From: Clostridia bacterium
GTDB taxonomy: Bacteria > Bacillota > Clostridia > Christensenellales > Aristaeellaceae
Assembly (NCBI GenBank): GCA_017397895.1
Contig: JAFQHP010000009.1
Location: 1 to 64,000 of the forward strand
Direction of reading: 5' to 3'
DNA length: 64,000 nucleotides
Position numbers and translations under genes: made by a program. The notes below the pieces were generated by a model. It did no database searches. It was not told where the DNA came from and worked only from the letters and a program-made list of their open reading frames with translations. Positions 15,088-26,674 of the stretch are shown piece after piece (within the stretch, counting starts at the first letter, position 1; each line of letters starts with the position of its first letter).

Positions 15088-15094
15088 TGTCGAA
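15088..15094 (+). promoter_or_regulatory. 0A-box (Spo0A binding site) upstream of spo0A
   Basis: TGTCGAA matches the core Spo0A recognition sequence exactly and lies 26 bases upstream of the -35 element of the spo0A promoter. This is consistent with autoregulation as known for spo0A in Bacillus. Confidence 0.65.
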
Positions 15095-15119
15095 TTCCAT
15101 TCTTTTGGTTCATATTTTA

Positions 15120-15147
15120 TTGATATTTATATTCTTTTATTTATAAT
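15120..15147 (+). promoter_or_regulatory. Promoter of spo0A
   Basis: TTGATA (15120-15125) and a perfect TATAAT (15142-15147), spacer 16 bases, in an AT-rich leader about 98 bases before the start codon. Confidence 0.75.
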
Positions 15148-15244
15148 CATTGGTGCAGGTGGAAAAAAATGTTTATCCATGGACGTGACAGGAGAAAAAT
15201 GTTTGAAACCTGCGAATTCACATCATTATGAAGGGGTAATCAAT

Positions 15245-16015
15245 ATGCAGCAACTGAAGGTAGCCATCGTAGACGACAATGCAGAAATCCGGGAACAGCT
15301 TTCTCACTATCTGGAGGAAGAACGTTTTATCACCGTAGTTGGTCAGGCCGAAAATGGCCTGGAAGCCCTTTCCCTCATCCGTGATGAAAAGCCCGATCTG
15401 ATTCTTCTGGACATGATTATGCCTGAATTGGACGGCTTTGGCGTTCTGCAGCACATCCAGCTGATGCCCAAAGAACAGCGTCCCCGTGTGATCGTCATCA
15501 CCGCTCTTGGCCGGGACGATTTCATCCGCCGTGCCATTGCCATGGGCGTATCGTATTACATGGTGAAGCCCATTGATGTCAATATCCTGCTGGATCGGAT
15601 CAAGGATGTGGTCCGCCTGAGCGAACCCGCCTCCGCGCCCCTTCCTCTCCTTCCCCTGCCCGGCCAATCCATGGACGAAAAGCTGTCCAACATCTTCCTC
15701 TCCGTGGGCATCCCGGCCCATATCAAAGGCTACCAGTTCCTGCGGGAAGCGGTGAAGCTGGTGGTGAACGACCATAACATGATCGGCGCCATCACCAAGG
15801 AACTCTACCCTTCCATCGCACATACCTTCGGCACCACGCCCTCTAAGGTGGAGCGCGCCATCCGTCACGCCATCGAAGTGGCCTGGAACCGGGGCCGGGT
15901 GGATACCCTGAACAAAACCTTCGGCTGCACCGTGGCCCTCCCCACCGAAAAGCCCACCAACGGCGAATTCATTGCCCTCCTGGCGGACAAGCTTTCCGTG
16001 GACCTGCCGGCGTAA
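15245..16015 (+). CDS. spo0A: Sporulation master response regulator Spo0A
   Basis: Spo0A is the phosphorelay response regulator that commits the cell to sporulation. The start is set at ATG 15245 (MQQLKVAIVDDN) behind AAGGGG; the longer frame adds 22 unlikely residues. The 256-aa protein has a receiver domain (about 1-125) with the acidic pair DD near the start, phospho-acceptor Asp in LILLDMIMPELDG and the Lys in MVKPID. A proline-rich linker precedes the sporulation-type effector domain (about 145-256), containing the recognition helix region FGTTPSKVERAIRHAIEVAWNRG. No spoIVB lies upstream, unlike Bacillus. A 0A-box precedes its promoter. Confidence 0.97.
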   Translation: MQQLKVAIVDDNAEIREQLSHYLEEERFITVVGQAENGLEALSLIRDEKPDLILLDMIMPELDGFGVLQHIQLMPKEQRPRVIVITALGRDDFIRRAIAMGVSYYMVKPIDVNILLDRIKDVVRLSEPASAPLPLLPLPGQSMDEKLSNIFLSVGIPAHIKGYQFLREAVKLVVNDHNMIGAITKELYPSIAHTFGTTPSKVERAIRHAIEVAWNRGRVDTLNKTFGCTVALPTEKPTNGEFIALLADKLSVDLPA

Positions 16016-16029
16016 AAAGGCAATTTGAA

Positions 16030-16061
16030 AAGGCAGCCTGCATGATGCAAGCTGCCTTTTT
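16030..16061. terminator. Bidirectional terminator between spo0A and lacZ
   Basis: GGCAGC (16032-16037) and GCTGCC (16051-16056) extend into a longer stem through TGCA/TGCA, with T-runs on both strands. It serves the convergent spo0A and lacZ genes. Confidence 0.85.
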
Positions 16062-16071
16062 GCATATCCAA

Positions 16072-19121
<3,050 letters not shown>

Positions 19122-19132
19122 GCAGGAAAAAG

Positions 19133-19163
19133 AAAAAGCGCAGCATTTTCCACTGCGCTTTTT
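19133..19163 (-). terminator. Terminator of argH
   Basis: AAAAAGCGCAG (19133-19143) and CTGCGCTTTTT (19153-19163) form an 11-bp stem just after the argH stop; T-rich sequence follows on the minus strand. Confidence 0.88.
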
Positions 19164-19169
19164 GATTTT

Positions 19170-20546
19170 TTACACTTCCTGCAGCCACTTTTCGCCCATT
19201 TCCACGGCCTTCATCACCCTCTCCGGAGCCGGGCCGCCAATCAGGTTCCGGGCGGAAACACAGGTGTTCAGGGAAATGGCGTCATACACGTCGGTATCGA
19301 AGGCGGGGTTGATTGCCTTCAATTCCTCCAGGCTCATTTCATCAATGGCACAGCCCCTTGACAGGCACAAGGCCACCAGCTGCCCCACCACGCTGTGGGC
19401 ATCCCGGAAGGGCACCCCCTTTATCACCAGATAATCGGCGCAGTCGGTGGCGTTGGCAAAGCCGTCGTTGGCGCTCTTTTTCATATTATCGGTGCGGAAG
19501 GTGGCGCTGGCCAGCATTTCATGGAACACGTGCAGGCACTTCACCACTGTATCCCGGGCATCAAAGAAGCTTTCCTTGTCTTCCTGCATATCCTTGTTGT
19601 AGGCCAGGGGAATACCCTTCATCACCGTCAGAAGGGCCATCAGATCGCCGTACACCCGGCCGGTTTTCCCGCGGATCAGTTCCGCCACGTCCGGGTTTTT
19701 CTTCTGGGGCATCATGGAAGAGCCGGTGGAGAAGCCGTCATCCATCACCATGAACCCAAATTCCAGGCTGCTCCACAGTACGCATTCCTCACAGAAACGG
19801 GAAAGATGCATCATGCAGATGGAAGCGGCAGAAAGGTACTCCAGCAGGAAATCCCGGTCGCTGACGCCGTCCAGGCTGTTCATGGAAACGGAGGACAATC
19901 CCAGCTCCTCCGCCACAAATTCACGGTCCAAAGGATAGGTGGTGCCGGCCAGAGCGCCGCTGCCCAGGGGCGATACATCCGCCGCTTTTTTCGCATTCTG
20001 GAAGCGGATAATGTCCCGCTTGAACATTTCAAAATAGGCCAGCAGATGATGGCCCAGCGTCACCGGCTGGGCACGCTGAAGGTGGGTGTAGCCGGGCATT
20101 ACGTCCCCGGCGTGTTTTTTCGCCATCTTCAAAAGGGTTTCTTCCATTTCGCACAGCAGCGCAATGGTTTCGTCGCAGCAGTCTTTGGCATACAGGTGCA
20201 TATCCAGCGCCACCTGGTCATTGCGGCTGCGGCCGGTGTGCAGGCGCTTGCCGGCGTCGCCGATGCGCTCGGTCAGCAGGCTCTCCACGTGCATATGGAT
20301 GTCTTCACTGCTGGCAGGAAAATCCACTTTGCCAGCCTTGATATCTTCCAGAATGGATGCAAGGCCGGCCTGGATGGCCGCTTCGTCTTCCTGGGAAATG
20401 ATGCCCTGCCTGCACAGCATTTTGGCATGGGCCTGGCTTCCCCGGATATCCTGAGCATACAGCCGCTTGTCAAAGGAAATGGAGGAATGGAAATCGTCCA
20501 TCAGCCGGCTGGTTTCTTTTGCAAATCGTCCGCCCCAAAGCTTCAT
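19170..20546 (-). CDS. argH: Argininosuccinate lyase
   Basis: It catalyses the last step of arginine synthesis, argininosuccinate to arginine plus fumarate. The 458-residue length is standard. Family marks are the N-terminal KLWGGRFAKETS, the central TGRSRNDQVALD and the fumarase/lyase signature GSSMMPQKKNPD containing the catalytic Ser. It begins 5 bases after the stop of the PPP-type phosphatase and its ribosome binding site lies in the end of that gene, so it is co-transcribed with the phosphatase rather than directly with argG. Confidence 0.97.
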   Translation of the reverse strand: MKLWGGRFAKETSRLMDDFHSSISFDKRLYAQDIRGSQAHAKMLCRQGIISQEDEAAIQAGLASILEDIKAGKVDFPASSEDIHMHVESLLTERIGDAGKRLHTGRSRNDQVALDMHLYAKDCCDETIALLCEMEETLLKMAKKHAGDVMPGYTHLQRAQPVTLGHHLLAYFEMFKRDIIRFQNAKKAADVSPLGSGALAGTTYPLDREFVAEELGLSSVSMNSLDGVSDRDFLLEYLSAASICMMHLSRFCEECVLWSSLEFGFMVMDDGFSTGSSMMPQKKNPDVAELIRGKTGRVYGDLMALLTVMKGIPLAYNKDMQEDKESFFDARDTVVKCLHVFHEMLASATFRTDNMKKSANDGFANATDCADYLVIKGVPFRDAHSVVGQLVALCLSRGCAIDEMSLEELKAINPAFDTDVYDAISLNTCVSARNLIGGPAPERVMKAVEMGEKWLQEV

Positions 20547-20551
20547 AATTC

Positions 20552-21667
20552 TTACTCCTTTATCTTCTGATAGCGGCCCTCATACCAGCCGCACACATCG
20601 TTTTTTTTGCAATAAGCAATGCCGTCATGCTCGAATATCAATTGAATCACATCGCCCGGCTGCGCCGGCAAACGGTAATCTGTCAGGTTATAGCATTTCC
20701 AGCCGCTTTCTTCATCCCCCTGCAGAAAATGCAAGGGAATCTCCATCCGATAGCCGTGATGCAATACCGTCGCCCATTTTTCGCTCTTTTCCACCAGCTC
20801 CACATCCGGGTCGTGCCAGCGGATGTTTCGGCAGACAGGAGAAGCCGCCTGAGCGTCCAGCGCCCGGATCTTTTCCCTGTCCGTGGCAGAAAGATGGATA
20901 AACTGCTTGGCTTCCCAATCGGTGATGACCAGGTTCAGCTGTCCGTCCCCTCTTACGCCGCAGCCGCCGTCAATGGCAAGGATGCGCCGCTTTTCATCCA
21001 TCACAGGGCCATGCTGCAGAATATCCGCATTGTACAGCGCCACCGGCCAGTGGCCCGCCACCATCCATTTCTCAAAGGCCGGCTCGCTTGCCAGAAAATC
21101 ATCATACTTCAGCAGGCTGAAGGGGTTCATCCCGGCAATCTCATCCATCCGCTCATGGGGCAGGCCGCCGTGGACAAAGTGAAAATGCTCCGTTTCCAAA
21201 GCGGTGGGCAGCGCCCGGATAAAATCCAATTCTTCTTTGAAATGCTTTCGGATAGCGGAAAAGAATGCCGACAAGTCGCCGTTTTCATCCATATCCAGGT
21301 GCATCTCCCGGGTCATCTCCCCCACCAGGCTGCTGCCCCACCATTTTTCGGCATTTTTGGAAAACCGGATGACTTCCTTCAGTTTTTCCGCATCCGTTTC
21401 TTCCATCAGGCACAGCCGCCAAAGATCCACATTGCCCATCAGGGGGAACACATTTTCCTGCCGGGAAAGCTGCATCACCTGGCGTAAAGTACCCAGGCTG
21501 TCCGGGCCCTTTTCCACCATATCCCCCACAATGATCAGTGCATCGTCGGGGGAAAACGCCGCTTCCTGCAACAGCCTTTTCAACAGATGCCCGTGGCCGT
21601 GAATATCGCTGGTCACCAGCACACGCCTGTACTGCTTCAATTCCGCTTTTTGGACGGATACCTGCAC
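20552..21667 (-). CDS. PPP-type metallophosphatase (serine/threonine or Ap4A phosphatase-like)
   Basis: The fold is the calcineurin-like metallophosphoesterase. The metal ligands appear in order: SDIHGHG, VGDMVEKGPDS, GNVDLWR, then the His of AGHWP and VHGG. A C-terminal region of about 110 residues (after AIDGGCG) is beta-rich and may be an added domain. The start is placed at GTG 21667 (GGGGGA upstream). The upstream TTG at 21691 coincides with the expected transcription start and lacks a ribosome binding site. The gene has its own promoter and is directly followed by argH. The substrate cannot be told from sequence. Confidence 0.8.
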   Translation of the reverse strand: MQVSVQKAELKQYRRVLVTSDIHGHGHLLKRLLQEAAFSPDDALIIVGDMVEKGPDSLGTLRQVMQLSRQENVFPLMGNVDLWRLCLMEETDAEKLKEVIRFSKNAEKWWGSSLVGEMTREMHLDMDENGDLSAFFSAIRKHFKEELDFIRALPTALETEHFHFVHGGLPHERMDEIAGMNPFSLLKYDDFLASEPAFEKWMVAGHWPVALYNADILQHGPVMDEKRRILAIDGGCGVRGDGQLNLVITDWEAKQFIHLSATDREKIRALDAQAASPVCRNIRWHDPDVELVEKSEKWATVLHHGYRMEIPLHFLQGDEESGWKCYNLTDYRLPAQPGDVIQLIFEHDGIAYCKKNDVCGWYEGRYQKIKE

Positions 21668-21698
21668 GCCGCTTCCCCCTTTCGTTCGCAACTGATAT

Positions 21699-21727
21699 AT
21701 TATACCATTCCCTCCGCCTTTTCACAA
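21699..21727 (-). promoter_or_regulatory. Promoter of the phosphatase-argH operon
   Basis: TTGTGA (21722-21727) and a perfect TATAAT (21699-21704) on the minus strand, spacer 17 bases, starting where the argG terminator ends. Confidence 0.7.
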
Positions 21728-21729
21728 GC

Positions 21730-21770
21730 AAAAACCGGACGGAACGGTGTTCTTTCACTGTTCCGCCCGG
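21730..21770 (-). terminator. Terminator of argG
   Basis: A long stem on the minus strand (CCGGGCGGAAC paired with GTTCCGTCCGG, loop containing GAAAG) is followed by TTTTTG, just after the argG stop. It separates argG transcription from the phosphatase-argH unit. Confidence 0.88.
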
Positions 21771-21785
21771 ATGGGGTTTGATTGA

Positions 21786-23006
21786 TTACTTATCCTGCTT
21801 CTGGGCTTCTTCCAGGGCCAGGGCCTGAACTTTCAGCGGCAGGCCGAAGAGGTTGATGAAGCCTTCGGAATCGTGATGGCTGTACAGATCCTCGCTGTCA
21901 CCAAAGGTGGCGATCTTTTCCATGTACAGGCTGCACTTGGCGGTCACGCCGGCGCCGAAGCAATTGCCCTTATACAGCTTCAGCTTAGAGGTGCCGGTCA
22001 CGTTCTGCTGGGTGCTGGTAACAAAGGCAGAGAGAGCTTCCCGCAGGGGGGTATACCACTGGCCGTTGTACACCAGATCCGCAAACTTCAGGGCCACCTG
22101 CTGCTTGTAATGCTGGGTTTCCTTGTCCAGGGTGATTTCTTCCAGGTTGTTATGGGCAGCATACAGCAGCGTTCCGCCGGGAGTTTCGTACACGCCGCGG
22201 CTCTTCATGCCAACCAGACGGTTTTCCACCATGTCCACAATACCCACGCCGTTGCGGGCAGCAATTTCGTTGGCCTTTTCCAGCAGGGCCACAGCGTCCA
22301 TCTTTTCGCCGTTGATGGCCACGGGAACGCCCTTTTCGAAATCAACCGTCACATATTCGGGTTCATCGGGGGCATCTTCGGGCAGGGTGCACACCAGGGG
22401 CACGTGCTTGGGCATTTCCAGTTCGGGATATTCCAGTTCGCCGCCCTCATGAGAGAGATGCCAGATGTTCTTGTCCATGGAATAAGGACGCTTCTTGGTC
22501 ACGGGCACGTCAATGCCACGGGCCTTGGCGTAGTCGATCGCATCTTCACGGCTCTTGATATCCCAGATACGCCAGGGGGCGATGATCTTCATGTGGGGAT
22601 CGAAGGCCTTGATGGTCAGTTCGAAACGAACCTGGTCGTTGCCCTTGCCGGTGCAGCCGTGGCAGATGGCGGTGCAGTTTTCCATGTGGGCAATTTCCAC
22701 CAGCCGCTTGGCGATGAGGGGACGGGCAAAGGAAGTGCCCAGCAGGTATTTATTTTCATACACGGCGCCGCACTGCAGGGTGGGCCAGATGAAGTCTTCC
22801 ACAAATTCTTTCTTCAGATCGGCGATGTACAGCTTTTCGGCGCCGGTCTTCTTGGCTTTTTCGTGAAGGGGTTCCAGTTCTTCGCCCTGACCCACGTCAC
22901 CGGCCACGCAAACCACGTCGCAATCATAATTTTCCTTCAGCCACGGAATGATGATGGAAGTGTCCAGACCGCCGCTGTAAGCCAACAAAACACGCATTTT
23001 AGCCAT
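21786..23006 (-). CDS. argG: Argininosuccinate synthase
   Basis: It joins citrulline and aspartate with ATP to give argininosuccinate. The start at 23006 ([17 protein letters not shown]) follows TTTGGAGGCAAAAGCA; a frame extending to 23057 would start within the promoter. The 406-residue protein has the PP-loop AYSGGLDTS, the ATP/citrulline-binding [15 protein letters not shown], and a normal C-terminal helix. It is monocistronic: promoter at 23039-23067 and terminator at 21730-21770. argH is nearby but in a separate unit. Confidence 0.97.
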   Translation of the reverse strand: MAKMRVLLAYSGGLDTSIIIPWLKENYDCDVVCVAGDVGQGEELEPLHEKAKKTGAEKLYIADLKKEFVEDFIWPTLQCGAVYENKYLLGTSFARPLIAKRLVEIAHMENCTAICHGCTGKGNDQVRFELTIKAFDPHMKIIAPWRIWDIKSREDAIDYAKARGIDVPVTKKRPYSMDKNIWHLSHEGGELEYPELEMPKHVPLVCTLPEDAPDEPEYVTVDFEKGVPVAINGEKMDAVALLEKANEIAARNGVGIVDMVENRLVGMKSRGVYETPGGTLLYAAHNNLEEITLDKETQHYKQQVALKFADLVYNGQWYTPLREALSAFVTSTQQNVTGTSKLKLYKGNCFGAGVTAKCSLYMEKIATFGDSEDLYSHHDSEGFINLFGLPLKVQALALEEAQKQDK

Positions 23007-23038
23007 TGCTTTTGCCTCCAAATTCAATTTACTGGCAT

Positions 23039-23067
23039 AGTATACATCCCTTTGCATAAAATTGCAA
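23039..23067 (-). promoter_or_regulatory. Promoter of argG
   Basis: TTGCAA (23062-23067) and TATACT (23039-23044) on the minus strand, spacer 17 bases, 33 bases upstream of the argG start. Confidence 0.75.
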
Positions 23068-23141
23068 TAGGTTTTGGAAAATTTCTTTAATTATTTTATT
23101 TATATGCAGAAAATAGTGTATATTCCGTATAAAACCAATGT

Positions 23142-23170
23142 TTGACAAATTTTTTTCCCTCTGTTAAAAT
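23142..23170 (+). promoter_or_regulatory. Promoter of the phosphoribosyltransferase gene
   Basis: Perfect TTGACA (23142-23147), a 17-base spacer and TAAAAT (23165-23170), 37 bases upstream of the start. Confidence 0.82.
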
Positions 23171-23206
23171 ATGTTCATCCAGTTGATTACAAAGGAGCGT
23201 TTCCAT

Positions 23207-23770
23207 ATGAAGCACACCACCTATCCCCTGCACGTGGCCGGCCTCACCCGCGATTTGCCCATCTGCCGTGTCAATGACAACCTCTACATCGGCGCCTTCG
23301 TGATTTTCGGCGACGTGGAGCTGACCGAATGCTGCGCCCGGGACCTTTTGAAGCTGGCCCCGGAGCATGATATCATCATCACCGCCGAATCCAAGGGCAT
23401 CCCCCTGGCCTATGAAATGGCAAAACAGAGCGGCAACAACCGTTACCTCATCGCCCGGAAAATCCCCAAGCTGTATATGAAGAACGTGTTCACGGTGAAG
23501 GTGAACTCCATCACCACCGCCAAGGAACAGACGCTGTGCATCGATGAAGAGGACGCTACCTTCATGAAGGGCAAGCGGGTGCTGATCGTGGACGACGTGA
23601 TTTCCACCGGTGAATCCCTCTATGCCGTGGAGCAGCTGGTGGAAAAAGCCGGCGGCAATATCGTAGGCAAAATGGCCATCCTGGCCGAAGGCGATGCCCA
23701 GGCCCGTCCCGACATCATCTATCTGGAAAAGCTGCCCCTCTTCCATCCCGACGGCACCGTGATGGAATAA
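23207..23770 (+). CDS. Phosphoribosyltransferase (adenine phosphoribosyltransferase-like)
   Basis: The type I PRTase signature VLIVDDVISTGES (about 127-139) is the PRPP-binding loop, and ITAESKGIPLAYEMA (about 60-74) matches the flexible region of apt/xpt-like enzymes. Its 187 residues fit the family. It probably salvages a purine base by adding PRPP ribose phosphate, but adenine specificity is not proven from sequence. The start at 23207 follows AAAGGAG; the longer frame would start at the promoter. It is monocistronic, divergent from argG, with a terminator at 23795. Confidence 0.85.
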   Translation: MKHTTYPLHVAGLTRDLPICRVNDNLYIGAFVIFGDVELTECCARDLLKLAPEHDIIITAESKGIPLAYEMAKQSGNNRYLIARKIPKLYMKNVFTVKVNSITTAKEQTLCIDEEDATFMKGKRVLIVDDVISTGESLYAVEQLVEKAGGNIVGKMAILAEGDAQARPDIIYLEKLPLFHPDGTVME

Positions 23771-23794
23771 GATCGAATACAATCAAACATAAAA

Positions 23795-23832
23795 CACGAG
23801 CATCCGGTCGTATCCCGGATGCTCGTGCTTTT
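23795..23832. terminator. Bidirectional terminator
   Basis: CACGAGCATCCGG (23795-23807) and CCGGATGCTCGTG (23815-23827) form a perfect 13-bp stem followed by CTTTT. It serves the phosphoribosyltransferase gene and the convergent XRE gene. Confidence 0.88.
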
Positions 23833-24637
23833 AAGGCGAGAAATAATTCATATCTCCGCTGAAATAACAATGCTGTGCCCTGTATTCCGCATATTCCTGA
23901 GCAAACAACATGGCAGCGAAGAGCAGATACATTTTTTGCTCCGCTTGTGTTAATTCATAATAGTTCATGGTGCTTTCATCAATCGCCAGAGTTTTGCAAG
24001 CAAAAAGACCGCTTTCCTTCAACATTTGCTCCAGCAGCTTGCCATCCTCTATCTCTGCCATTTTGCACAATGCAGGTATTGTGAAGGTGAGCATTCTCTT
24101 TTTCAAAATCACAGCCATGGCTTTTCTGAAATCGTTGTCTGCCAGCAGCTGCAGCATCCGCTGGTTGTTTTCATTGGTAAACAAGCTGTTCCACCCCGTC
24201 TCCGGCCGCTTAATTGCCATGGTTCCCAGTGGCTCCCGCATGTAAATAACGCTGCCGTTTCCGCTTTGAATCACACTGCGTGAAATGCCGTCCTTCAGCG
24301 ATGAGCGAAGTTCCTCCGCCAGTTCATCAACATCTGCCTTGCTGTTTCCGCCATAGAAGCACCGCACAATAATACGGCGCATCTGTTCCATGGCTGCATC
24401 CACCGCTTCTTCACGGAAAATTCGCTTTTCTTCTATTATTCTGCCATACAGGTCATCCACGGTCACACCAAAGAAATCTGCCAGTACGGGCAGCAACATA
24501 ACATCTGGACAGGTGGTGCAGTTTTCCCATTTGGAAATGGTTTGTGCAGTCACACTCATACATTCTGCCAGGTTTTCCTGCGTCATTCCGCGCTCTCTGC
24601 GAAGGCGCGCAATCGTTTCGCCAATACTTGTCATCAT
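23831..24637 (-). CDS. XRE-family transcriptional regulator
   Basis: The 268-residue protein has an N-terminal XRE helix-turn-helix (about 6-60, GMTQENLAECMSVTAQTISKWE) and a largely helical C-terminal region of about 200 residues with no recognised ligand domain. The pattern is that of standalone clostridial XRE regulators with a helical sensor part. GAGGAGG precedes the start codons (ATG ATG). A perfect TATAAT at 24666-24671 lies upstream but the -35 is weak. The target is unknown; the three genes upstream on the same strand (24858-26127) are separated from it by a terminator. Confidence 0.82.
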   Translation of the reverse strand: MMTSIGETIARLRRERGMTQENLAECMSVTAQTISKWENCTTCPDVMLLPVLADFFGVTVDDLYGRIIEEKRIFREEAVDAAMEQMRRIIVRCFYGGNSKADVDELAEELRSSLKDGISRSVIQSGNGSVIYMREPLGTMAIKRPETGWNSLFTNENNQRMLQLLADNDFRKAMAVILKKRMLTFTIPALCKMAEIEDGKLLEQMLKESGLFACKTLAIDESTMNYYELTQAEQKMYLLFAAMLFAQEYAEYRAQHCYFSGDMNYFSP

Positions 24638-24806
24638 TCATCCTCCTCGGCAATCTTTTGATTTCATTATACACCCGATGCACGTGCTGCTCCATCGCTC
24701 AGATTGCGAGCTACTCGCTTTTCCGGCAAGCCGTCAGGCATTGTTCATTTGATCTATGCATGGAATTCTGAGCAGGGCAGCTATCTGCTGGTTGAGTTTC
24801 ACACAT

Positions 24807-24837
24807 AAAAACCGTTGTTCCAGTTTGGGAGCAACGG
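24807..24837 (-). terminator. Terminator of the GNAT-GNAT-DUF3788 operon
   Basis: On the minus strand CCGTTGCTCC pairs with GGAACAACGG across a short loop and is followed by T5, 20 bases after the DUF3788 stop. Confidence 0.8.
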
Positions 24838-24857
24838 CTTTGCAACGGCTTTTCTGC

Positions 24858-25283
24858 TTATTTTCTGTTGGGCCTTCTTTTGATTTTCAGCATCGCAAGA
24901 ACATCTTCCTGACAAAGGGATGCATTCAAAGGAATCCACAGCCATTTGCCGTCATGGAAGGTTTCTGTGTGATCATAAATCTCTTGCAATGCGGATGAAA
25001 CAGAAGCACGGATAGCTTCAAACTTTTCCCTCTCCGCTTTGCCGTAGGTGATCAGCAGCACACCCTCGCCTTCTTTAGCATAAAAAGTACACAGGGTTTT
25101 GCCGCCCCGGCGGTATTTGTATTCCACCTGCCATTGACCAAAGCCCTTGTCCCACAATCTGTCCATATCATACAGGGCATCAATGGCCGCGGTCATCCCT
25201 TCCCAAATCTCTGCCGTTTTTTCCGGCAATAAAGAGATGAATGTTTCTTTCCAATGCTCACTCACGTCTTCTTCTCCATTCAT
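24858..25283 (-). CDS. DUF3788 family protein
   Basis: The 141-residue protein shows the DUF3788 pattern: WQVEYKYRRGGKTLCTFYAKEG in the centre, LITYGKAEREKFEAI, and the C-terminal KWLWIPL...DVLAMLKIKRRP. The family is small, cytoplasmic and of unknown biochemical function. Its start overlaps the stop of the GNAT gene upstream by 4 bases, so it is translated as part of a three-gene operon with two acetyltransferases. No signal peptide or membrane segment is seen. Confidence 0.85.
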   Translation of the reverse strand: MNGEEDVSEHWKETFISLLPEKTAEIWEGMTAAIDALYDMDRLWDKGFGQWQVEYKYRRGGKTLCTFYAKEGEGVLLITYGKAEREKFEAIRASVSSALQEIYDHTETFHDGKWLWIPLNASLCQEDVLAMLKIKRRPNRK

Positions 25284-25687
25284 GGAAATTCATACAGGAC
25301 GGCATCTTTCCGTACGCCTCCTGCCTTTTTATAGCAGGCACAGGCAGCATGGTTCCCTGCTTCGGTTAGCAAAAACATCTTGCTGCAACCCATTTTCTTT
25401 ACATATTCAGTAATATAGCACATCAGGCCGGTTCCATAACCATGTTTCTTATAACCATCCATCACATCGATGGCATGCAGATAAAATGCACACCGCCCAT
25501 CCGGCTTCATCATTCGGTACCCAAAGGCAAATCCAACAATCTTTTCGGATTCCGCTGCCACAAAGCCAACTGCATTTTCCTGATGCAGAAAATCCATAAC
25601 CTGCTCATGGGTGTAAACGGTTTGCTGATCGTCCACAAACGCCGCCATCAGCATAGCATCCTTTTCTTCCAACAACCTGTATTCCAT
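25280..25687 (-). CDS. GNAT-family N-acetyltransferase (AAC(3)-I-like)
   Basis: The 135-residue protein has the acetyl-CoA-binding motif A in VMDGYKKHGYGTGLMCYI (the Q/RxxGxG/A element appears as KKHGYGTG) and the C-terminal AGNHAACACYKKAGG common to AAC(3)-I-like GNATs. The start is taken at 25687, where ATG overlaps the TGA of the previous gene and AAGGAA lies upstream. Whether it acetylates an aminoglycoside or another small amine or protein cannot be told. It is the middle gene of the operon. Confidence 0.8.
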   Translation of the reverse strand: MEYRLLEEKDAMLMAAFVDDQQTVYTHEQVMDFLHQENAVGFVAAESEKIVGFAFGYRMMKPDGRCAFYLHAIDVMDGYKKHGYGTGLMCYITEYVKKMGCSKMFLLTEAGNHAACACYKKAGGVRKDAVLYEFP

Positions 25688-26127
25688 CAATCCAGTTCCT
25701 TCACAAAGCAAATAATCCGGTTGGCTTCTTCAAATCCGCAGGCCAGATGAAATTGCAGGCTTTCGGTATTGTCCAGCTCACAATCGCTGGCAAATTCACG
25801 ACAGCCCATTTCCTTTGCCCATTCCTGCGCCTTGCCAAGCAACGCCCGGGCTACGCCAAGGCCCCGCATGGCATCCTCCACATAAATACCTTCCAGATAC
25901 CCAACCGGGCTTCCTTCCGTGCCTTCCACATAATCATGCCGCAGGGAAGCAAGGCAGATGCCGCAAAATGCACCTTCTTCCCGGGCGAGAAACGCAGCCT
26001 TTTCCGCTTCGCCGATGTATTCCGCCGCACATTCCAGCATTTCTTCTTCCGTATTCCCGGGCCACAGCTTCGTCAAAAGGACTGCAGCGCTTTTTGCATG
26101 CTCTTTTTCCGCTTTCATCAGCCGCAC
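25687..26127 (-). CDS. GNAT acetyltransferase resembling aminoglycoside 6'-N-acetyltransferase AAC(6')-I
   Basis: The fold is GNAT with close resemblance to chromosomal AAC(6')-I enzymes: LRHDYVEGTEGSPVGYLEG, IYVEDAMRGLGVARALL (acetyl-CoA loop RGLGVA), EFASDCELDNTESLQFH and the FEEANRIICFVK end. Family members acetylate the 6'-amine of aminoglycosides, though native roles can differ. The start is uncertain. GTG at 26127 (VRLMKAEKEH) has AGGGG at good spacing, while GTG at 26136 lies on top of it. First gene of a three-gene operon; the promoter is not clear between it and the rpmB terminator. Confidence 0.82.
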   Translation of the reverse strand: MRLMKAEKEHAKSAAVLLTKLWPGNTEEEMLECAAEYIGEAEKAAFLAREEGAFCGICLASLRHDYVEGTEGSPVGYLEGIYVEDAMRGLGVARALLGKAQEWAKEMGCREFASDCELDNTESLQFHLACGFEEANRIICFVKELD

Positions 26128-26158
26128 GATGCTCACACCCCTAAATTTTTAAATACGC

Positions 26159-26188
26159 AAAAAACCACCTTTGTTTCAGGTGGTTTTT
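26159..26188. terminator. Terminator of rpmB (symmetric)
   Basis: AAAAAACCACCT (26159-26170) and AGGTGGTTTTT (26178-26188) form a strong stem with A and T tracts on both sides, 25 bases after the rpmB stop. Confidence 0.88.
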
Positions 26189-26212
26189 GCAGTGCCGGAA
26201 AAAACCTGTGAA

Positions 26213-26431
26213 TCAGGCTTCTTCGGTGACCACAGTCTGAGTGGCGGCGCGCTGCACATAGCCGCTGCGCAGGCAACGGGTGCACACGTTCACACGCATG
26301 GGACGGCCGTCCACCACGATGCGAACCTTCTGCACATTGGGAGCCCAAGTGCGGTTAGACTTGCGTTCGGAGTGGCTGACGTTGTGACCGCTCATACGGC
26401 CCTTGGCACATACTTCACAAAACTTGCCCAT
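26213..26431 (-). CDS. rpmB: 50S ribosomal protein L28
   Basis: The 72-residue protein is a structural component of the large ribosomal subunit. It starts MGKFCEVCAKG and has the conserved GHNVSHSERKSNRTWAPN segment. Two CXXC pairs (CEVC, CTRC) mark it as the zinc-binding (C+) form of L28. The ribosome binding site is GGGAGGTAA. It is monocistronic with promoter 26508-26536 and terminator 26159-26188, a common arrangement for this gene. Confidence 0.97.
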   Translation of the reverse strand: MGKFCEVCAKGRMSGHNVSHSERKSNRTWAPNVQKVRIVVDGRPMRVNVCTRCLRSGYVQRAATQTVVTEEA

Positions 26432-26507
26432 TGTAAATTACCTCCCGGGGTAAATTGCTTGTGGTGACGCAGTTGCCTGCGATACATCCATAATTGACAG
26501 CTTTGCT

Positions 26508-26536
26508 ATCATAACACATTCTGTTCCCAATTGCAA
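26508..26536 (-). promoter_or_regulatory. Promoter of rpmB
   Basis: TTGCAA (26531-26536) and TATGAT (26508-26513) on the minus strand, spacer 17 bases; the leader is about 70 bases. Confidence 0.75.
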
Positions 26537-26633
26537 GCTTTTTTTCACATTTTCCAGGTCCATTTTTTCCGTTTTTTGCTGTTTTTCCCTTCTTTTTTTC
26601 TTTTTCTGTGTTATCTTCCTATTTTAGCTATTT

Positions 26634-26644
26634 TGTGCTATACT
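26634..26644 (+). promoter_or_regulatory. Extended -10 promoter of the GNAT gene at 26675
   Basis: TGC directly precedes TATACT (26639-26644), an extended -10 element. No good -35 is visible. Confidence 0.5.
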
Positions 26645-26674
26645 GTTTTTACCAACACAAGGGAGCGTGTATTC

